Assembly: GCF_019130065.1 (NCBI RefSeq)
Contig: NZ_JAHSPG010000004.1
Span: 111,104 to 175,103 of the forward strand
Source of the DNA: Pinibacter aurantiacus
GTDB taxonomy: Bacteria; Bacteroidota; Bacteroidia; Chitinophagales; Chitinophagaceae
Reading direction: 5' to 3'
Length of the DNA: 64,000 nucleotides
Part shown: positions 19,068-28,171 of the stretch, piece after piece
How positions within the stretch are numbered: position 1 is the first letter of the stretch
How the letters are laid out: the number at the start of each line of letters is the position of its first letter
Position numbers and translations under genes: made by a program
The notes under the pieces: model-generated
Seen by the model: only the letters and a program-made list of their open reading frames with translations
Told to the model about the DNA's origin: nothing
Databases searched by the model: none

Positions 19068-22007
19068 TCATTTGTCTCGTATTTGCTTAATCCCAATCTT
19101 CGCCATCCCTGTCACATTGATCGCATACTCACCAAACTCTCCCACGATCAACCCTTTGATTTTATAAAATCCCCTCCCCTGGAATTTGTAACGCATGGCA
19201 GCATTTGGAAAATGCACCGAATCCAGCCAGTTGCCTTCCGCATCTACCCATGTGCCGAAATGCATGAGCTGCTGTTCTTTCTTGGTATAGGTATCTTTCG
19301 TGCAAACAAGGTAGCCAATAAATACAGCTTCTTTGCCAAGTAGGTTAGGAATATCTTTTGCCAATTTGTAGGTGTAAGGATCTTCCTGCAAGAGGTCAAA
19401 GATATTACCGAGTGGGAAACGAAGTGTTTCAATTTCCTGTAACATATCCTCTAAAGGATTGTCTTCGAGCAAGGGTAAATCAAATACAGGTTGAGGCTCT
19501 TTAAAAAAAGATTGATGCGCTGGAATATGCTTGTTTGCTTTGGATTGTAAGAAGGATGCTTCCCATAGCAATTGCTTTTTTGTCTTACCGGTGAACCGAA
19601 GTGCACCGACGTCTATCAACAGTTCAAGTTGTGTAGAAGAAATTTTTGTTCGCTCGATAAACTCATGCAAATGTTGGTACTCGCCATCCCGGTATCGTTC
19701 ACTAAGGATCGTTTCAACAGTGGATGATTGCAAATCCTTTACAAACTGAAAACCAACGTACACATTGCCATCCACAATGGCAGTCAGTTTTTCTGATTTG
19801 TTTACGCAAGGCGCTTGCACATTCGCACCTGCTTTTTTGAGTTGCAGGAAATACAGCTCGGTGTTATAAAAGCCTCCCATGTTGTTAATCACCGCTACAA
19901 GAAATTCAACAGGATAATAAGTTTTTAAATACAGGCTTTGATAACTTTCAACAGCAAAGGATGCGGAATGCGCCTTGCTAAAAGAATAACCGGCAAAGCT
20001 GGCCATCTGCCTCCATACTTCACGATAGACGGATTCAGGATATTCCTTCTCTCGGCAATTATCGAAAAATTTTTGTTCTACCCTTCTCATTTCTTCCTGA
20101 CCTCTATACTTACCACTCATGGCACGTCTTAAAGTATCCGCTTCTGCGAGTGTCAATCCACCAAAGTAGTGACCAATCTTAATCACGTCTTCCTGGTATA
20201 CCATCACCCCAAAAGTTTCTTCCAGCAAGTCTTTCATGATTGGATGCAGGTACTCAAATTTATCACGATTGTGATAGCGCCAGATATATTGCTGCATCAT
20301 GCCACTACTCCCCACGCCCGGACGAATGATACTACTGGCGGCAACAAGCGTGATATAATTATCGCATTGTAGTTTGCGCAGGACACTACGCATCGAAGGT
20401 GATTCGATATAGAAGCAACCAATACTATTGCCCTTGGCAAGATTGTCATTGATTATTGGATCAACTTTAAATTGCTCCACCTTATGTATATCCAAATCTA
20501 TTCCTTTCGTTTCACGTACGATCTTGAGTGTATCCTTGATGTGACCGAGTCCACGCTGGCTAAGGATATCGAATTTTGAGAGACCAATATTTTCGGCTAC
20601 AAACATGTCGATATGGGTGACCGGCATTTGCTTTTGCAGCATGGTAGTAGATGTGTAATAGTGAATGGGTTTTTCGCTAATCAATATGCCACAGGGATGA
20701 ATACTTAATCCATTGGGCCAGTCCCTCACCATATTCGCATAGTATAAAATCTGCTGATGGTTTTTATCAGTGGGGCTATGCTTTCCGGCAACCAGTTCAT
20801 CTATTTCTTCTTTTGGCAATCCCCATACTTTTCCAAATTCACGGATGGCTGCTTTTGATTGAAAGGTACTCACCATGCCGAGGAGTGCCACATGTTCTTC
20901 GCCATATCGTTTAAACACATAGTCCATCACTTCGTCGCGGTCGGTCCACGAAAAATCGATATCAAAGTCTGGAGGCGATGTTCGCTGCGAGTTGAGAAAT
21001 CGTTCAAAATATAAATCAAGGGTGATCGGCTCTACATCAGTGATCTTTAAACAATAGGCCACAATGGAGTTGGCACCCGAACCACGACCCACGTAAAAGA
21101 ATCCACGGGAAACAGCATACCGGATATAATCCCATGTGATTAAAAAGTAGGCAGAAAAATCGAGTTCATCGATTACTTTCAGTTCATTCGTGATGCGGGT
21201 CTTGGCTTCTTTATTTTTGTTGCCGTAACGATACTGCAATCCTTCCTTTGACAGCTTTTCCAGTAATTTCAAATCATCCTTCTTGCTGGCCGTATAATAT
21301 TTCTTGTTCTTATCAACCGCATAATCCATTTCAATGTGGCAGTTATTGAGCAGATGAAAGGTGCCGGTAATCACCTGCGGATATTGATTAAAAGCCGTCA
21401 TGAGTTCCCTGATTGACAAAAATGTCTCGTGTGCGCCGGCGATATGCTCCGGTTGTTGATCACTCAACAAAATATTCATGTCTACCGCACGGAGTATCCT
21501 GTGAAGATTATAGCATCGTTTATTCTGAAACGTCACAGGATGACGAATAACAAATTTTATCAGTAGCTCTTTGTGAATGGAAAAGAGTTTATTGACCTCG
21601 GTTGTTTGCACACCAATCATTTCATGGCCGAGTAAAACAGCAGGATCAATCACGCCAAACGGGTAAATAACATACACGTCATTCAAACATTGAATGGGGC
21701 AACGATCAGGAAAGGGTTTTCTGGTGATGAGCTGTTCCGACAGAAACTTATTAATCGCGTAATAACCTTCATTGTTCCTGGCCAGCAAGACATAACAAAG
21801 CTTGTTTTCATTGCGAATCTCGACACCAACAATAGGTTTAATACTTTTATCACGACAATATTTTACAAAGTCCCAATGGTCAGAAGTATTATTGATGTTG
21901 GTGAGCGCAAGCAATGTAGCGCCTGCTTCCTCTGCCGCTTCAACCAATTCTTTGGTGGAGTAAGTACCATAGCGCAACGAAAAATATGTTTTACAATTCA
22001 GATACAT
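19068..22007 (-). CDS. dnaE: DnaE-type DNA polymerase III alpha subunit, short (mobile-element/SOS type)
   Basis: The 979-residue protein has an N-terminal PHP domain, a family C polymerase palm with PDFDIDF (Asp349 and Asp351 as catalytic acids), GRGSGANSIVAYCL upstream of it, and C-terminal HhH and OB parts. It lacks the extended C-terminus of replicative DnaE. The PHP domain has lost the usual metal ligands: the expected HxH reads CKTYFSLRYG and the TDHD motif reads TNIN, so proofreading-type PHP activity is unlikely. The ATG at 22007 is preferred to an in-frame TTG at 22013. It starts 18 bases after the Y-family polymerase, as in ImuC/DnaE2 translesion cassettes. Role in damage-induced synthesis is inferred from this pairing. 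Confidence 0.9.
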   Translation of the reverse strand: MYLNCKTYFSLRYGTYSTKELVEAAEEAGATLLALTNINNTSDHWDFVKYCRDKSIKPIVGVEIRNENKLCYVLLARNNEGYYAINKFLSEQLITRKPFPDRCPIQCLNDVYVIYPFGVIDPAVLLGHEMIGVQTTEVNKLFSIHKELLIKFVIRHPVTFQNKRCYNLHRILRAVDMNILLSDQQPEHIAGAHETFLSIRELMTAFNQYPQVITGTFHLLNNCHIEMDYAVDKNKKYYTASKKDDLKLLEKLSKEGLQYRYGNKNKEAKTRITNELKVIDELDFSAYFLITWDYIRYAVSRGFFYVGRGSGANSIVAYCLKITDVEPITLDLYFERFLNSQRTSPPDFDIDFSWTDRDEVMDYVFKRYGEEHVALLGMVSTFQSKAAIREFGKVWGLPKEEIDELVAGKHSPTDKNHQQILYYANMVRDWPNGLSIHPCGILISEKPIHYYTSTTMLQKQMPVTHIDMFVAENIGLSKFDILSQRGLGHIKDTLKIVRETKGIDLDIHKVEQFKVDPIINDNLAKGNSIGCFYIESPSMRSVLRKLQCDNYITLVAASSIIRPGVGSSGMMQQYIWRYHNRDKFEYLHPIMKDLLEETFGVMVYQEDVIKIGHYFGGLTLAEADTLRRAMSGKYRGQEEMRRVEQKFFDNCREKEYPESVYREVWRQMASFAGYSFSKAHSASFAVESYQSLYLKTYYPVEFLVAVINNMGGFYNTELYFLQLKKAGANVQAPCVNKSEKLTAIVDGNVYVGFQFVKDLQSSTVETILSERYRDGEYQHLHEFIERTKISSTQLELLIDVGALRFTGKTKKQLLWEASFLQSKANKHIPAHQSFFKEPQPVFDLPLLEDNPLEDMLQEIETLRFPLGNIFDLLQEDPYTYKLAKDIPNLLGKEAVFIGYLVCTKDTYTKKEQQLMHFGTWVDAEGNWLDSVHFPNAAMRYKFQGRGFYKIKGLIVGEFGEYAINVTGMAKIGIKQIRDK

Positions 22008-22025
22008 AACCAATTTTTATTCTTT

Positions 22026-23171
22026 TCATAAACCTTTTGCCCTTAGCACCATGGTGGAACCGAATTGCTTTTTTATAGAATCAATTGCCTGGTAGAGTTT
22101 GATCTGTTCCTGTGTGTGTGCAAAGAGATCTATTTGCAACGTGCCCTGTATGAGATCAGTAAACTTTACCGCGAGTTGCCCTACACGCTGCCTGCGCGTA
22201 TAGAGTTTTTTAAAGAGTTGTTTGACCGCAAAGATGAGTTCATGATCCTGGTTGGTATAGCGTATGCTGCTTTGCTTGCTTTCTGAATTCATGTCCGCAT
22301 AGCGCAAGCGAACACTGACGCAGCCAGTTAGCTTGTCCTGCCGGCGCAGCTCAAAAGCAATACGTTCCGTCATATTGGAAAGTTGACTTATCATGTATTC
22401 TGTATCGATGGTATCGCTTAGAAAACTCTCTTGCGTGGAAACGGACTTGGATTCATGGTAGGGAATAATAAGGGACTCGTCAATCCCTTTCGATCTTTTC
22501 GCAAGCGATGCACCGGGTTTACCAAATTTTGCGATCAGCATTTCTTCCGGGATCTCTGATAGCACTTTGATCGTGTAAATGCCCAGTTTGTTTAGTACCG
22601 TTTGCGTTTGCCCACCGACACCCGGTAACTTCTGCACCTTTAATGGAGCGAGATAGTTTCGCTCTTCACCAAAATCAATCATGATCTGCCCATTTGGCTT
22701 TACTTCATTTGTAGCAACTTTACTTAATAGCTTGTTACTGGCCAACGCGAGTGAAATCGGTAGCCCTGTTTCCTTGGTGATTTTTTGTTTTAACTCCTTA
22801 CTGTATTTGAAGCTGCCAAAAAATTTATCCATTCCGGTAAGATCCACATAGAACTCATCAATAGATGCTTTCTCATAGAGTGGCACATTGGTATCGATTA
22901 CTTGGGTGACGGCTTTTGATTCATTTGTGTATGCATCATAGTCACCGCTAATGTAAATACCCTGCGGGCATAAGAACTTTGCCTGGCGTATGGGCATAGC
23001 ACTATGCACCCCAAAGGCACGCGCCTCATACGAACAGCTCGCCACTACTCCCCTCTCCTGTCCACCGATGATGACAGGCATTCCAATCAACTTAGGATTT
23101 CTTTTTCTTTCCACCGAAACGAAAAAAGTATCCAGGTCGAAATGAAGAATATTTCGCTGCTCGTTTTGCAT
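22026..23171 (-). CDS. dinB: Y-family translesion DNA polymerase (DinB/Pol IV-like)
   Basis: The 381-residue protein has all Y-family parts: HFDLDTFF (Asp12), the palm motif SIDEFYVDL (Asp105/Glu106), the fingers segment RGVVASCSYEARAFGV, a thumb with the HhH motif KLPGVGGQT, and a little-finger domain. The catalytic acids are intact, unlike in ImuB proteins, so it should be an active polymerase. It is the first gene of a pair with the DnaE-type polymerase. No LexA- or ImuA-like gene is adjacent. Bacteroidota elements often carry this pair. Confidence 0.93.
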   Translation of the reverse strand: MQNEQRNILHFDLDTFFVSVERKRNPKLIGMPVIIGGQERGVVASCSYEARAFGVHSAMPIRQAKFLCPQGIYISGDYDAYTNESKAVTQVIDTNVPLYEKASIDEFYVDLTGMDKFFGSFKYSKELKQKITKETGLPISLALASNKLLSKVATNEVKPNGQIMIDFGEERNYLAPLKVQKLPGVGGQTQTVLNKLGIYTIKVLSEIPEEMLIAKFGKPGASLAKRSKGIDESLIIPYHESKSVSTQESFLSDTIDTEYMISQLSNMTERIAFELRRQDKLTGCVSVRLRYADMNSESKQSSIRYTNQDHELIFAVKQLFKKLYTRRQRVGQLAVKFTDLIQGTLQIDLFAHTQEQIKLYQAIDSIKKQFGSTMVLRAKGL

Positions 23172-23203
23172 AGATTACTTACTTTATCCAATGCAAGATT
23201 ACT
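23172..23203 (-). promoter_or_regulatory. possible operator: direct repeats before the polymerase operon
   Basis: AGATTACT occurs at 23172-23179 and again at 23196-23203 on the plus strand, 24 bases apart, directly in front of the dinB-like start. Spacing is close to two helical turns. A regulator site is possible; short repeats in A+T-rich DNA also arise by chance. Confidence 0.2.
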
Positions 23204-23336
23204 AATATTTTTAGCATTTAATTGCTATTTTTTTTAGTTGTTGAAAAATAAAGATTTACGAGTTGGAATTGTGTGTGTAATCTGAACGCTTGTGATGTAA
23301 TGTAAATGCGTAATGGTGCTAGAATAAAGACGTCAA

Positions 23337-23768
23337 TCATTTTTTTTCAATAGCATACTCTATATCTGTACCTATTAGTTTCGCAACCTTGTCCATATTA
23401 TTCCAGCTGTCTCTGTAGGTACTTCCTTTCATACCTTTGTTCTGAATTGGGTCATTCACATCATCAGCGTTTTTATATCCAAATGCTATTGCTGCCGCCA
23501 CATCGGAGACTCTACCTGTCAAATAAGCATTCCCTTCTTTCATTCGAACATTAAGTTTAACACGAACAGAGCTATTTACATTTTTATATTCTGTAACAAT
23601 ATTGTGGGCAATTATGCTCTTAATTTCATAGCCTGCATTTATCAAGACATTGGTTACCGAATCCTCATTAACATTTTTAATTATAATCAAGTTAGCGCCT
23701 TTTGGAGGTTGACCGGTCGAGAAAAGAAATGAAAGGACTGCAAATGTTAAGCTCAAAAATATTCTCAT
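23337..23768 (-). CDS. exported hypothetical protein, 143 residues
   Basis: A signal peptide (MRIFLSLTFAVLSFLFSTG) is followed by about 120 residues with no recognised domain. Segments such as VTNVLINAGYEIKSI and GRVSDVAAAIAFGY suggest a small alpha/beta periplasmic fold. It is monocistronic by spacing. Its place next to the polymerase pair may be incidental. Confidence 0.65.
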   Translation of the reverse strand: MRIFLSLTFAVLSFLFSTGQPPKGANLIIIKNVNEDSVTNVLINAGYEIKSIIAHNIVTEYKNVNSSVRVKLNVRMKEGNAYLTGRVSDVAAAIAFGYKNADDVNDPIQNKGMKGSTYRDSWNNMDKVAKLIGTDIEYAIEKK

Positions 23769-23913
23769 GGTTATTTAATATTCTAGTAAAAAATGATATT
23801 TCAAATGATCATCTCAAAATTTTATTCTCAATTTTCTCGCGTCGTACTAATGCTTCTCGTTCCGGTTGGTTGGCATGGGAAACTCGGCATAGTAATTTCT
23901 TTTGCCTCGGTGA

Positions 23914-24765
23914 TCAGGATGCATAAAAGAGTTGTTGCACCTTCTTTGCATAACTGGCAATCTGCGGTTCGTCCTGGATATGCAAAAAGATAAAGGCGCG
24001 TTCCATCCCCTGCTTTTTCCAATCCTCTAATTTGGCTTTCCATTGGTCAATCCGGATGGCATCCTGCGGATGATTGCCGAGACAAACAAAGCGAATGAAC
24101 ACTTCGGGGATAGTGAGTGTCATATGCAGCACATAGCGAACGGCTGGAGTATCGGTAATTACCAGGCCAACCTTTAGTTCCTTTAACTGCATTGTAAAAG
24201 GGTTCCAAACATTGGGTTCGAACCATTCAGGATGTCGCAGTTCGACGAAGAACTTTTGTTCGGGGTATAAAGTTCGAAGGTGCTCAAGGTAATCCAACAA
24301 CTTTTTTGAAAACGAACCAGGTCGAACGCTTTCTGAAAACTGCAGGAATATCGGTCCCAGCTTATTGCCAAAATGTAAAAGGCCTTGCATAAAAGGCTCA
24401 GTGAATTGCTCTGCATCTCTTAGCGAGCTATGGGTGATGGTTTGCAGATATTTTGGGCAAAAAATAAAATCATCCGGCACCTTGCTTGTCCATTCCTTTA
24501 CGGCACTTTCTTCAGGAACACTGTAATGGGTGGAGTTAAGCTCAATGCAATTGAAATGCCCGGCATACAGTGACAAAAACTCTTTTGACTTAGCACTTGA
24601 TGGGTAAAGTGTTCCGATCAGCGCTTTTGTACCCCAGCGTTCTAACCCGACATATATTTTGCCTGCACCGTTCCCTTCACTTAATACGGCATGGTTCATT
24701 TCGTTGTCGTGAGGTAACGCAAAAATTTGCTCGGTATAATTTTCAAATTCCGCTCCAAAGTTCAT
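23914..24765 (-). CDS. DUF72-family protein
   Basis: This 283-residue protein belongs to the DUF72 (YecE-like) TIM-barrel family: YVGLERWGTKALIGTLYPSS, the segment FNCIELNSTHY and FIFCPKYLQTITH are typical, as is the later LQFSESVRPG. The family function is not established. The ATG at 24765 overlaps the stop of the upstream 80-residue gene (ATGA overlap), indicating translational coupling; an in-frame TTG lies two codons earlier. DUF72 genes recur on Bacteroidota elements beside dinB/dnaE and PRTRC genes. Confidence 0.88.
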   Translation of the reverse strand: MNFGAEFENYTEQIFALPHDNEMNHAVLSEGNGAGKIYVGLERWGTKALIGTLYPSSAKSKEFLSLYAGHFNCIELNSTHYSVPEESAVKEWTSKVPDDFIFCPKYLQTITHSSLRDAEQFTEPFMQGLLHFGNKLGPIFLQFSESVRPGSFSKKLLDYLEHLRTLYPEQKFFVELRHPEWFEPNVWNPFTMQLKELKVGLVITDTPAVRYVLHMTLTIPEVFIRFVCLGNHPQDAIRIDQWKAKLEDWKKQGMERAFIFLHIQDEPQIASYAKKVQQLFYAS

Positions 24766-25004
24766 AGACAATATTTTTCAATGCCATCCGCTATTGCATC
24801 AATGACATCACGATCCACATCAATCGGATAATAGTCCGGTTTTAAATCACCAGTCTCAGGATCGGGTTCAAAACGTATTTCCTTTTCCCTGATGGTAGTA
24901 ATAAATGTGATTCCTTCCTCTACCTGGAACGGTTGGATGATGAAACAGGTGTTCGCCACCTCAATCACAAACGGCTCTTCGCCGTCACTCTCCAATTTAT
25001 ACAT
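24762..25004 (-). CDS. hypothetical 80-residue protein coupled to DUF72
   Basis: A small acidic protein with no recognised domain, signal or membrane segment: MYKLESDGEEPFVIEVANT at the start and a helix VDRDVIDAIADGIEKY at the end. The stop codon overlaps the DUF72 start by the ATGA arrangement, so the two proteins are made from one message and may interact. The fold looks alpha/beta, perhaps two domains of one small module. Confidence 0.65.
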   Translation of the reverse strand: MYKLESDGEEPFVIEVANTCFIIQPFQVEEGITFITTIREKEIRFEPDPETGDLKPDYYPIDVDRDVIDAIADGIEKYCL

Positions 25005-25176
25005 GCCTTTGCATTTAGCCGGTTTACTAATAAAGCTAAATTACTAAAAATGAAACATTACCCTCGAAATAGTAGTTCGCTGAAAGAAAACTTTTCAGCG
25101 CCTTTATTATCAGGGAGCCTGTTTGTAGCTGTTACATTCTCCATAAGTCAACCGGCAAAAAGGCAGCTAACCTACT

Positions 25177-25292
25177 GCAGGTAAAGCCCCGGTAGAAAAC
25201 CAAAAGACTACGGCATAATGACTTCGTTCGTTCCTCCCAAAGCCACCCTGCGGGACTTATTCCGTTTCCTTTTGGTTTTCCGCTTTACCTGC
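25177..25292. repeat. large imperfect inverted repeat upstream of the PRTRC genes
   Basis: GCAGGTAAAGC plus GAAAACCAAAAG (25177-25206) pair with CTTTTGGTTTTC plus GCTTTACCTGC (25269-25292), leaving a loop of about 60 bases that contains TTCGTTCCTCC (25227-25237), shared with the inverted repeat at 12962-13066. It lies 130 bases before the PRTRC-E start and probably belongs to its 5' leader or to an element-specific control site. A further small stem (GCTGAAA/TTTCAGC) lies near 25079-25099; the rest of the gap 25005-25422 has no convincing gene. Confidence 0.65.
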
Positions 25293-25422
25293 ACTGTTTA
25301 TCTGCTTTCTTTTTTCCGGTTTTTCTTTTGGAAAAATGATAGGCGAAGCGAAGCGAGTCACCTCCTTAAAGTTGAATACCATTTTCAAAAGATTGATTGA
25401 ATCACTACAAAATTTAAAAACG

Positions 25423-26028
25423 ATGAACACCAATTTTTTCAGTCTTCTGGCTGGACTAGACTTAACAGGCGATTTGCACCTGACCATTTCCAAAGGAGCA
25501 AATAGCAATTTGATTGTTTCCCTATTGCTGCGAAACGAAGAATGCGGGGATAGTGCCAAAGGATTAATACCTCCTTTAAATCTTCGTGGAACAACGGACG
25601 AACTTGACAACGGATTTTTTGACAACATCACCGCTCCACTTAAATCTGCTTCGGGCTTAATGGTAAATATGGAAGCGTTTGTAAAGCAGATGGAGCAAGC
25701 AAAAAAACAATCTGCGATGCAAAAAGAAAAAGCGGACAACGCGAAAAAGGAGCAGGACACGAAAGAAAAGAAATACAAGGACGCTATGGCAAAAGCCGAT
25801 GAACTCGAGAAACAGGGCAAGTTCAGGGAAGCATGGACAAAGGTTCCCGAAACAGCCGAGTACCCCGAAAAAGCCGATGAAATAAGAAAACGAAAATCGG
25901 CACTTGCTGAAAAGTTTGCCATGCCAAGCCTGTTTGGAGATGAACCCGAAAAAATAGATGATTATGACGATGAACAGGACGAAGAAGAACAAGAAGAAGA
26001 TGTTGATGAACAAGAAGAAATTGATTAA
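25423..26028 (+). CDS. PRTRC system protein E
   Basis: The 201-residue product matches the PRTRC-E pattern. Its N-terminal domain (NTNFFSLLAGLDLTGDLHLT, GLIPPLNLRGTTDELDNGF) is followed by a long charged coiled-coil (about residues 80-150) and a very acidic Glu/Asp-rich tail. The frame is open upstream to 25336, but the ATG at 25423 starts the conserved domain. It is the first gene of E-C-x-B-ThiF, all on the plus strand. PRTRC genes occur with ParB-related genes on plasmids and integrative elements; the biochemical role is unknown. Confidence 0.88.
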   Translation: MNTNFFSLLAGLDLTGDLHLTISKGANSNLIVSLLLRNEECGDSAKGLIPPLNLRGTTDELDNGFFDNITAPLKSASGLMVNMEAFVKQMEQAKKQSAMQKEKADNAKKEQDTKEKKYKDAMAKADELEKQGKFREAWTKVPETAEYPEKADEIRKRKSALAEKFAMPSLFGDEPEKIDDYDDEQDEEEQEEDVDEQEEID

Positions 26029-26046
26029 CTCAAAAATTTTAAAGCC

Positions 26047-26265
26047 ATGTTAATAGCAACACAGTTAGATCGTGTATTCATCCTGATGGACAAAGGACAG
26101 GAAATAAAACTGACCGATCCCGAACCAAAATGGAGCGTGGAAACAGTAATGAATTTTTACTCCAATACCTACCCCATTTTAACGACCGCAAAAGTATCAG
26201 CCCCAACGATTGTTGACGATACTGTTCAATACAAATTTGAATGCATCATGGGAACAAAGGGATAA
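26047..26265 (+). CDS. PRTRC system protein C
   Basis: This 72-residue protein has the compact PRTRC-C layout: MLIATQLDRVFILMDKGQEI, the PEWS-like segment EPKWSVETVMNFYS and the closing CIMGTKG. It sits 18 bases after PRTRC-E and 18 bases before the next gene, so it is in the same operon. The fold resembles a small beta-rich ubiquitin-like protein, which would suit a pairing with the ThiF/E1-like gene downstream; that link is inference. Confidence 0.85.
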   Translation: MLIATQLDRVFILMDKGQEIKLTDPEPKWSVETVMNFYSNTYPILTTAKVSAPTIVDDTVQYKFECIMGTKG

Positions 26266-26283
26266 ACCTAAAATTCAAAAACG

Positions 26284-27444
26284 ATGGATTATGCAACGCG
26301 AAATAATATCAGGCACAATCAAGATGCCCAAACAATCAAAGCAACAAAAGTTGCACAAGCAGTTGGGCGAGTTCATGCATTGGATGGAGCGTCCCAAGGA
26401 CGCAAACGAAATAAGGAAAGACAAAAGAAAATCAGTTCCCATATCAATGCTGCCGATGGTTTTGTAAAATGTACGTTCCTTCCCAAACTAAAAACGACTG
26501 AAAAATTACCTGTCGGCAAAAAGGCGGAAAAACAGGAACATGACTTTTATCGGTCACTTTCCCTGTTGGCTGAACACTACGATATACAACCCATGCAGTC
26601 CAAACAATTTGGTTTTCCCTATAACATCGCACTTGCCATTCAGGATGCAGAAACCCAACTGCAAAATAAATTGAGGCATTGGGAAGAATTGGGTGTTATG
26701 CGGGATGGTAAGAAAACTTTTCTGACAACAGAAGAGCGATACAATACAGGTTCGAGCCTCTATTATATTCCCATTGTTCCGCTTTTTAGAATATCCAAAA
26801 ACAAGAATCGGAAACAAGCCGCTCAACTATTACAGTCGGTATGTTCCTACCTCTATCATATTGTCGATGTGCCGTACTACCGTCAGGAAAACAGCTATCT
26901 CCATTGGATGTATGAAATGGTAACAGAATGGATTGTTTCCGACGACGAGAACGAAGAAACGCCAACTGATCTAAGTGAGATCAAACAAAGCGAGTGGGTT
27001 GGTGACATTATGGAACACAAGATTTTCAATCACCAGAATTTGCTAAGATTTGAACAGCGTCTGAACCATTTTAAAAGCAGGGACAGTTTCGATGAAGATT
27101 GTTTCCTGCTCGCTGGTAAAACATTCGCTCTTTACCAGCAATATCCAAACACCACCATTAACCGGAACGCTTACCTAAATAACGAAACGGAAGAAGAGGA
27201 CGATTACTATCAAAATATTGTCACAATGGACAAATACATTTCTTTCTGTGCGGACACCAAAGGCTATTTGTTCCAAACCGTATTTGACAGCATAAACACC
27301 GAATTACAGGAATACTCGCAAATTGAAGAACCCGCCATTCGTAAACACTTTGATGGTTGCGCCATTCCTGACAACAATCTTGATTTTGAAACCCGATTAT
27401 TCACACTGATCGAAGATTTAATTGACCTCCTGAACAACTTCTAA
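26284..27444 (+). CDS. unrecognised 386-residue protein in the PRTRC-F position
   Basis: No domain is recognised with confidence. The N-terminal 45 residues are basic (ATKVAQAVGRVHALDGASQG, RKRNKERQKK) and the remainder is mixed alpha-helical with an acidic patch near NNETEEEDDYYQN. It occupies the slot between PRTRC-C and PRTRC-B where PRTRC-F often lies, so it is most simply a divergent F protein. The start is 18 bases after the preceding stop and the next gene starts 10 bases later, so co-transcription is near certain. Confidence 0.6.
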   Translation: MDYATRNNIRHNQDAQTIKATKVAQAVGRVHALDGASQGRKRNKERQKKISSHINAADGFVKCTFLPKLKTTEKLPVGKKAEKQEHDFYRSLSLLAEHYDIQPMQSKQFGFPYNIALAIQDAETQLQNKLRHWEELGVMRDGKKTFLTTEERYNTGSSLYYIPIVPLFRISKNKNRKQAAQLLQSVCSYLYHIVDVPYYRQENSYLHWMYEMVTEWIVSDDENEETPTDLSEIKQSEWVGDIMEHKIFNHQNLLRFEQRLNHFKSRDSFDEDCFLLAGKTFALYQQYPNTTINRNAYLNNETEEEDDYYQNIVTMDKYISFCADTKGYLFQTVFDSINTELQEYSQIEEPAIRKHFDGCAIPDNNLDFETRLFTLIEDLIDLLNNF

Positions 27445-27454
27445 AGACAACAAA

Positions 27455-28171
27455 ATGACAAACATCAAAGACGATCTTGGAACGCTTTATCATCCGGTAT
27501 CAGCACTAGTTTGCTATCAAACGAAGAGCAACCATAAAGATACCTATGTAGAGTATTTTGACATGGACGAAGCTGGAAGCCCCATCAACGCACACCCTCT
27601 GACAACAAGGGAAGCAAAAGCACTCGCAATAGCATTAAATACCGACAAGGAAGAAAGCCATGCCTTTTTAAAACCGACTGGCATTCTAACTACCAATGTC
27701 CTGCATATCGATCCCAGCGAAAACGGGAAGGTGCTATGGTTTACCAAAGCGAGAATACAGCAATTGTACTTATCCGAAAGCCTTGAAATACCAAGTGGTA
27801 AAGCCGCAGTTCCTGCATTGCTTTGGCACGCCAGTAAACAAACCCTTGCTGTTTTTGCGCTTGCCTCTAACCGAAGGCCAACTGAAAACACAACATTATA
27901 TCACGCACCTTTTTTTAATGTTTATTACGATGGGGATGTTTGCATGGGAACGGTGGACGTGTGTATCAAAAAATCCGCTTCGTTGGAAGAATTTATACAG
28001 GCTTGGGAAAGCTACTTTTTCAATAGTTATTTCAGCCACCTCATTAATGACCACAACCCCGTAAAAGGCAATTGCGTGAACCTTTGGAAAAACCTTGTTG
28101 AAACGGGAAGTCCATTTCCAAAGGAAGTATTAAAGCCAGCCAACACAACTTTTAAAAATTTACTGCCATGA
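27455..28171 (+). CDS. PRTRC system protein B
   Basis: The 238-residue protein carries PRTRC-B features: HPLTTREAKALAIAL, VLWFTKARIQQLYLS, KAAVPALLWHAS and LYHAPFFNVYYDGDVCMGTV. The final segment, in which the protein ends FKNLLP, overlaps the ThiF start by 4 bases (ATGA), a sign of translational coupling. Function unknown; always found with the other PRTRC genes. Confidence 0.88.
   Translation: MTNIKDDLGTLYHPVSALVCYQTKSNHKDTYVEYFDMDEAGSPINAHPLTTREAKALAIALNTDKEESHAFLKPTGILTTNVLHIDPSENGKVLWFTKARIQQLYLSESLEIPSGKAAVPALLWHASKQTLAVFALASNRRPTENTTLYHAPFFNVYYDGDVCMGTVDVCIKKSASLEEFIQAWESYFFNSYFSHLINDHNPVKGNCVNLWKNLVETGSPFPKEVLKPANTTFKNLLP

Noticed and set aside
24215..24225. TTCGAACC-like stretch considered as a copy of the tRNA-Cys 3' end (attL)
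   Set aside because: Only a few bases agree and it lies within the DUF72 coding sequence; no extended match to 54025-54060.
25050..25184. 44-codon frame in the gap before the PRTRC genes
   Set aside because: No signal, domain or terminator, and it enters the arm of the inverted repeat; not reported as a gene.
25257..25922. 221-codon frame antisense to PRTRC-E, and a 118-codon frame at 25657-26013
   Set aside because: Both are mirror frames of the Lys/Glu-rich coding sequence; composition (Phe/Ser-rich) is typical of antisense shadows.
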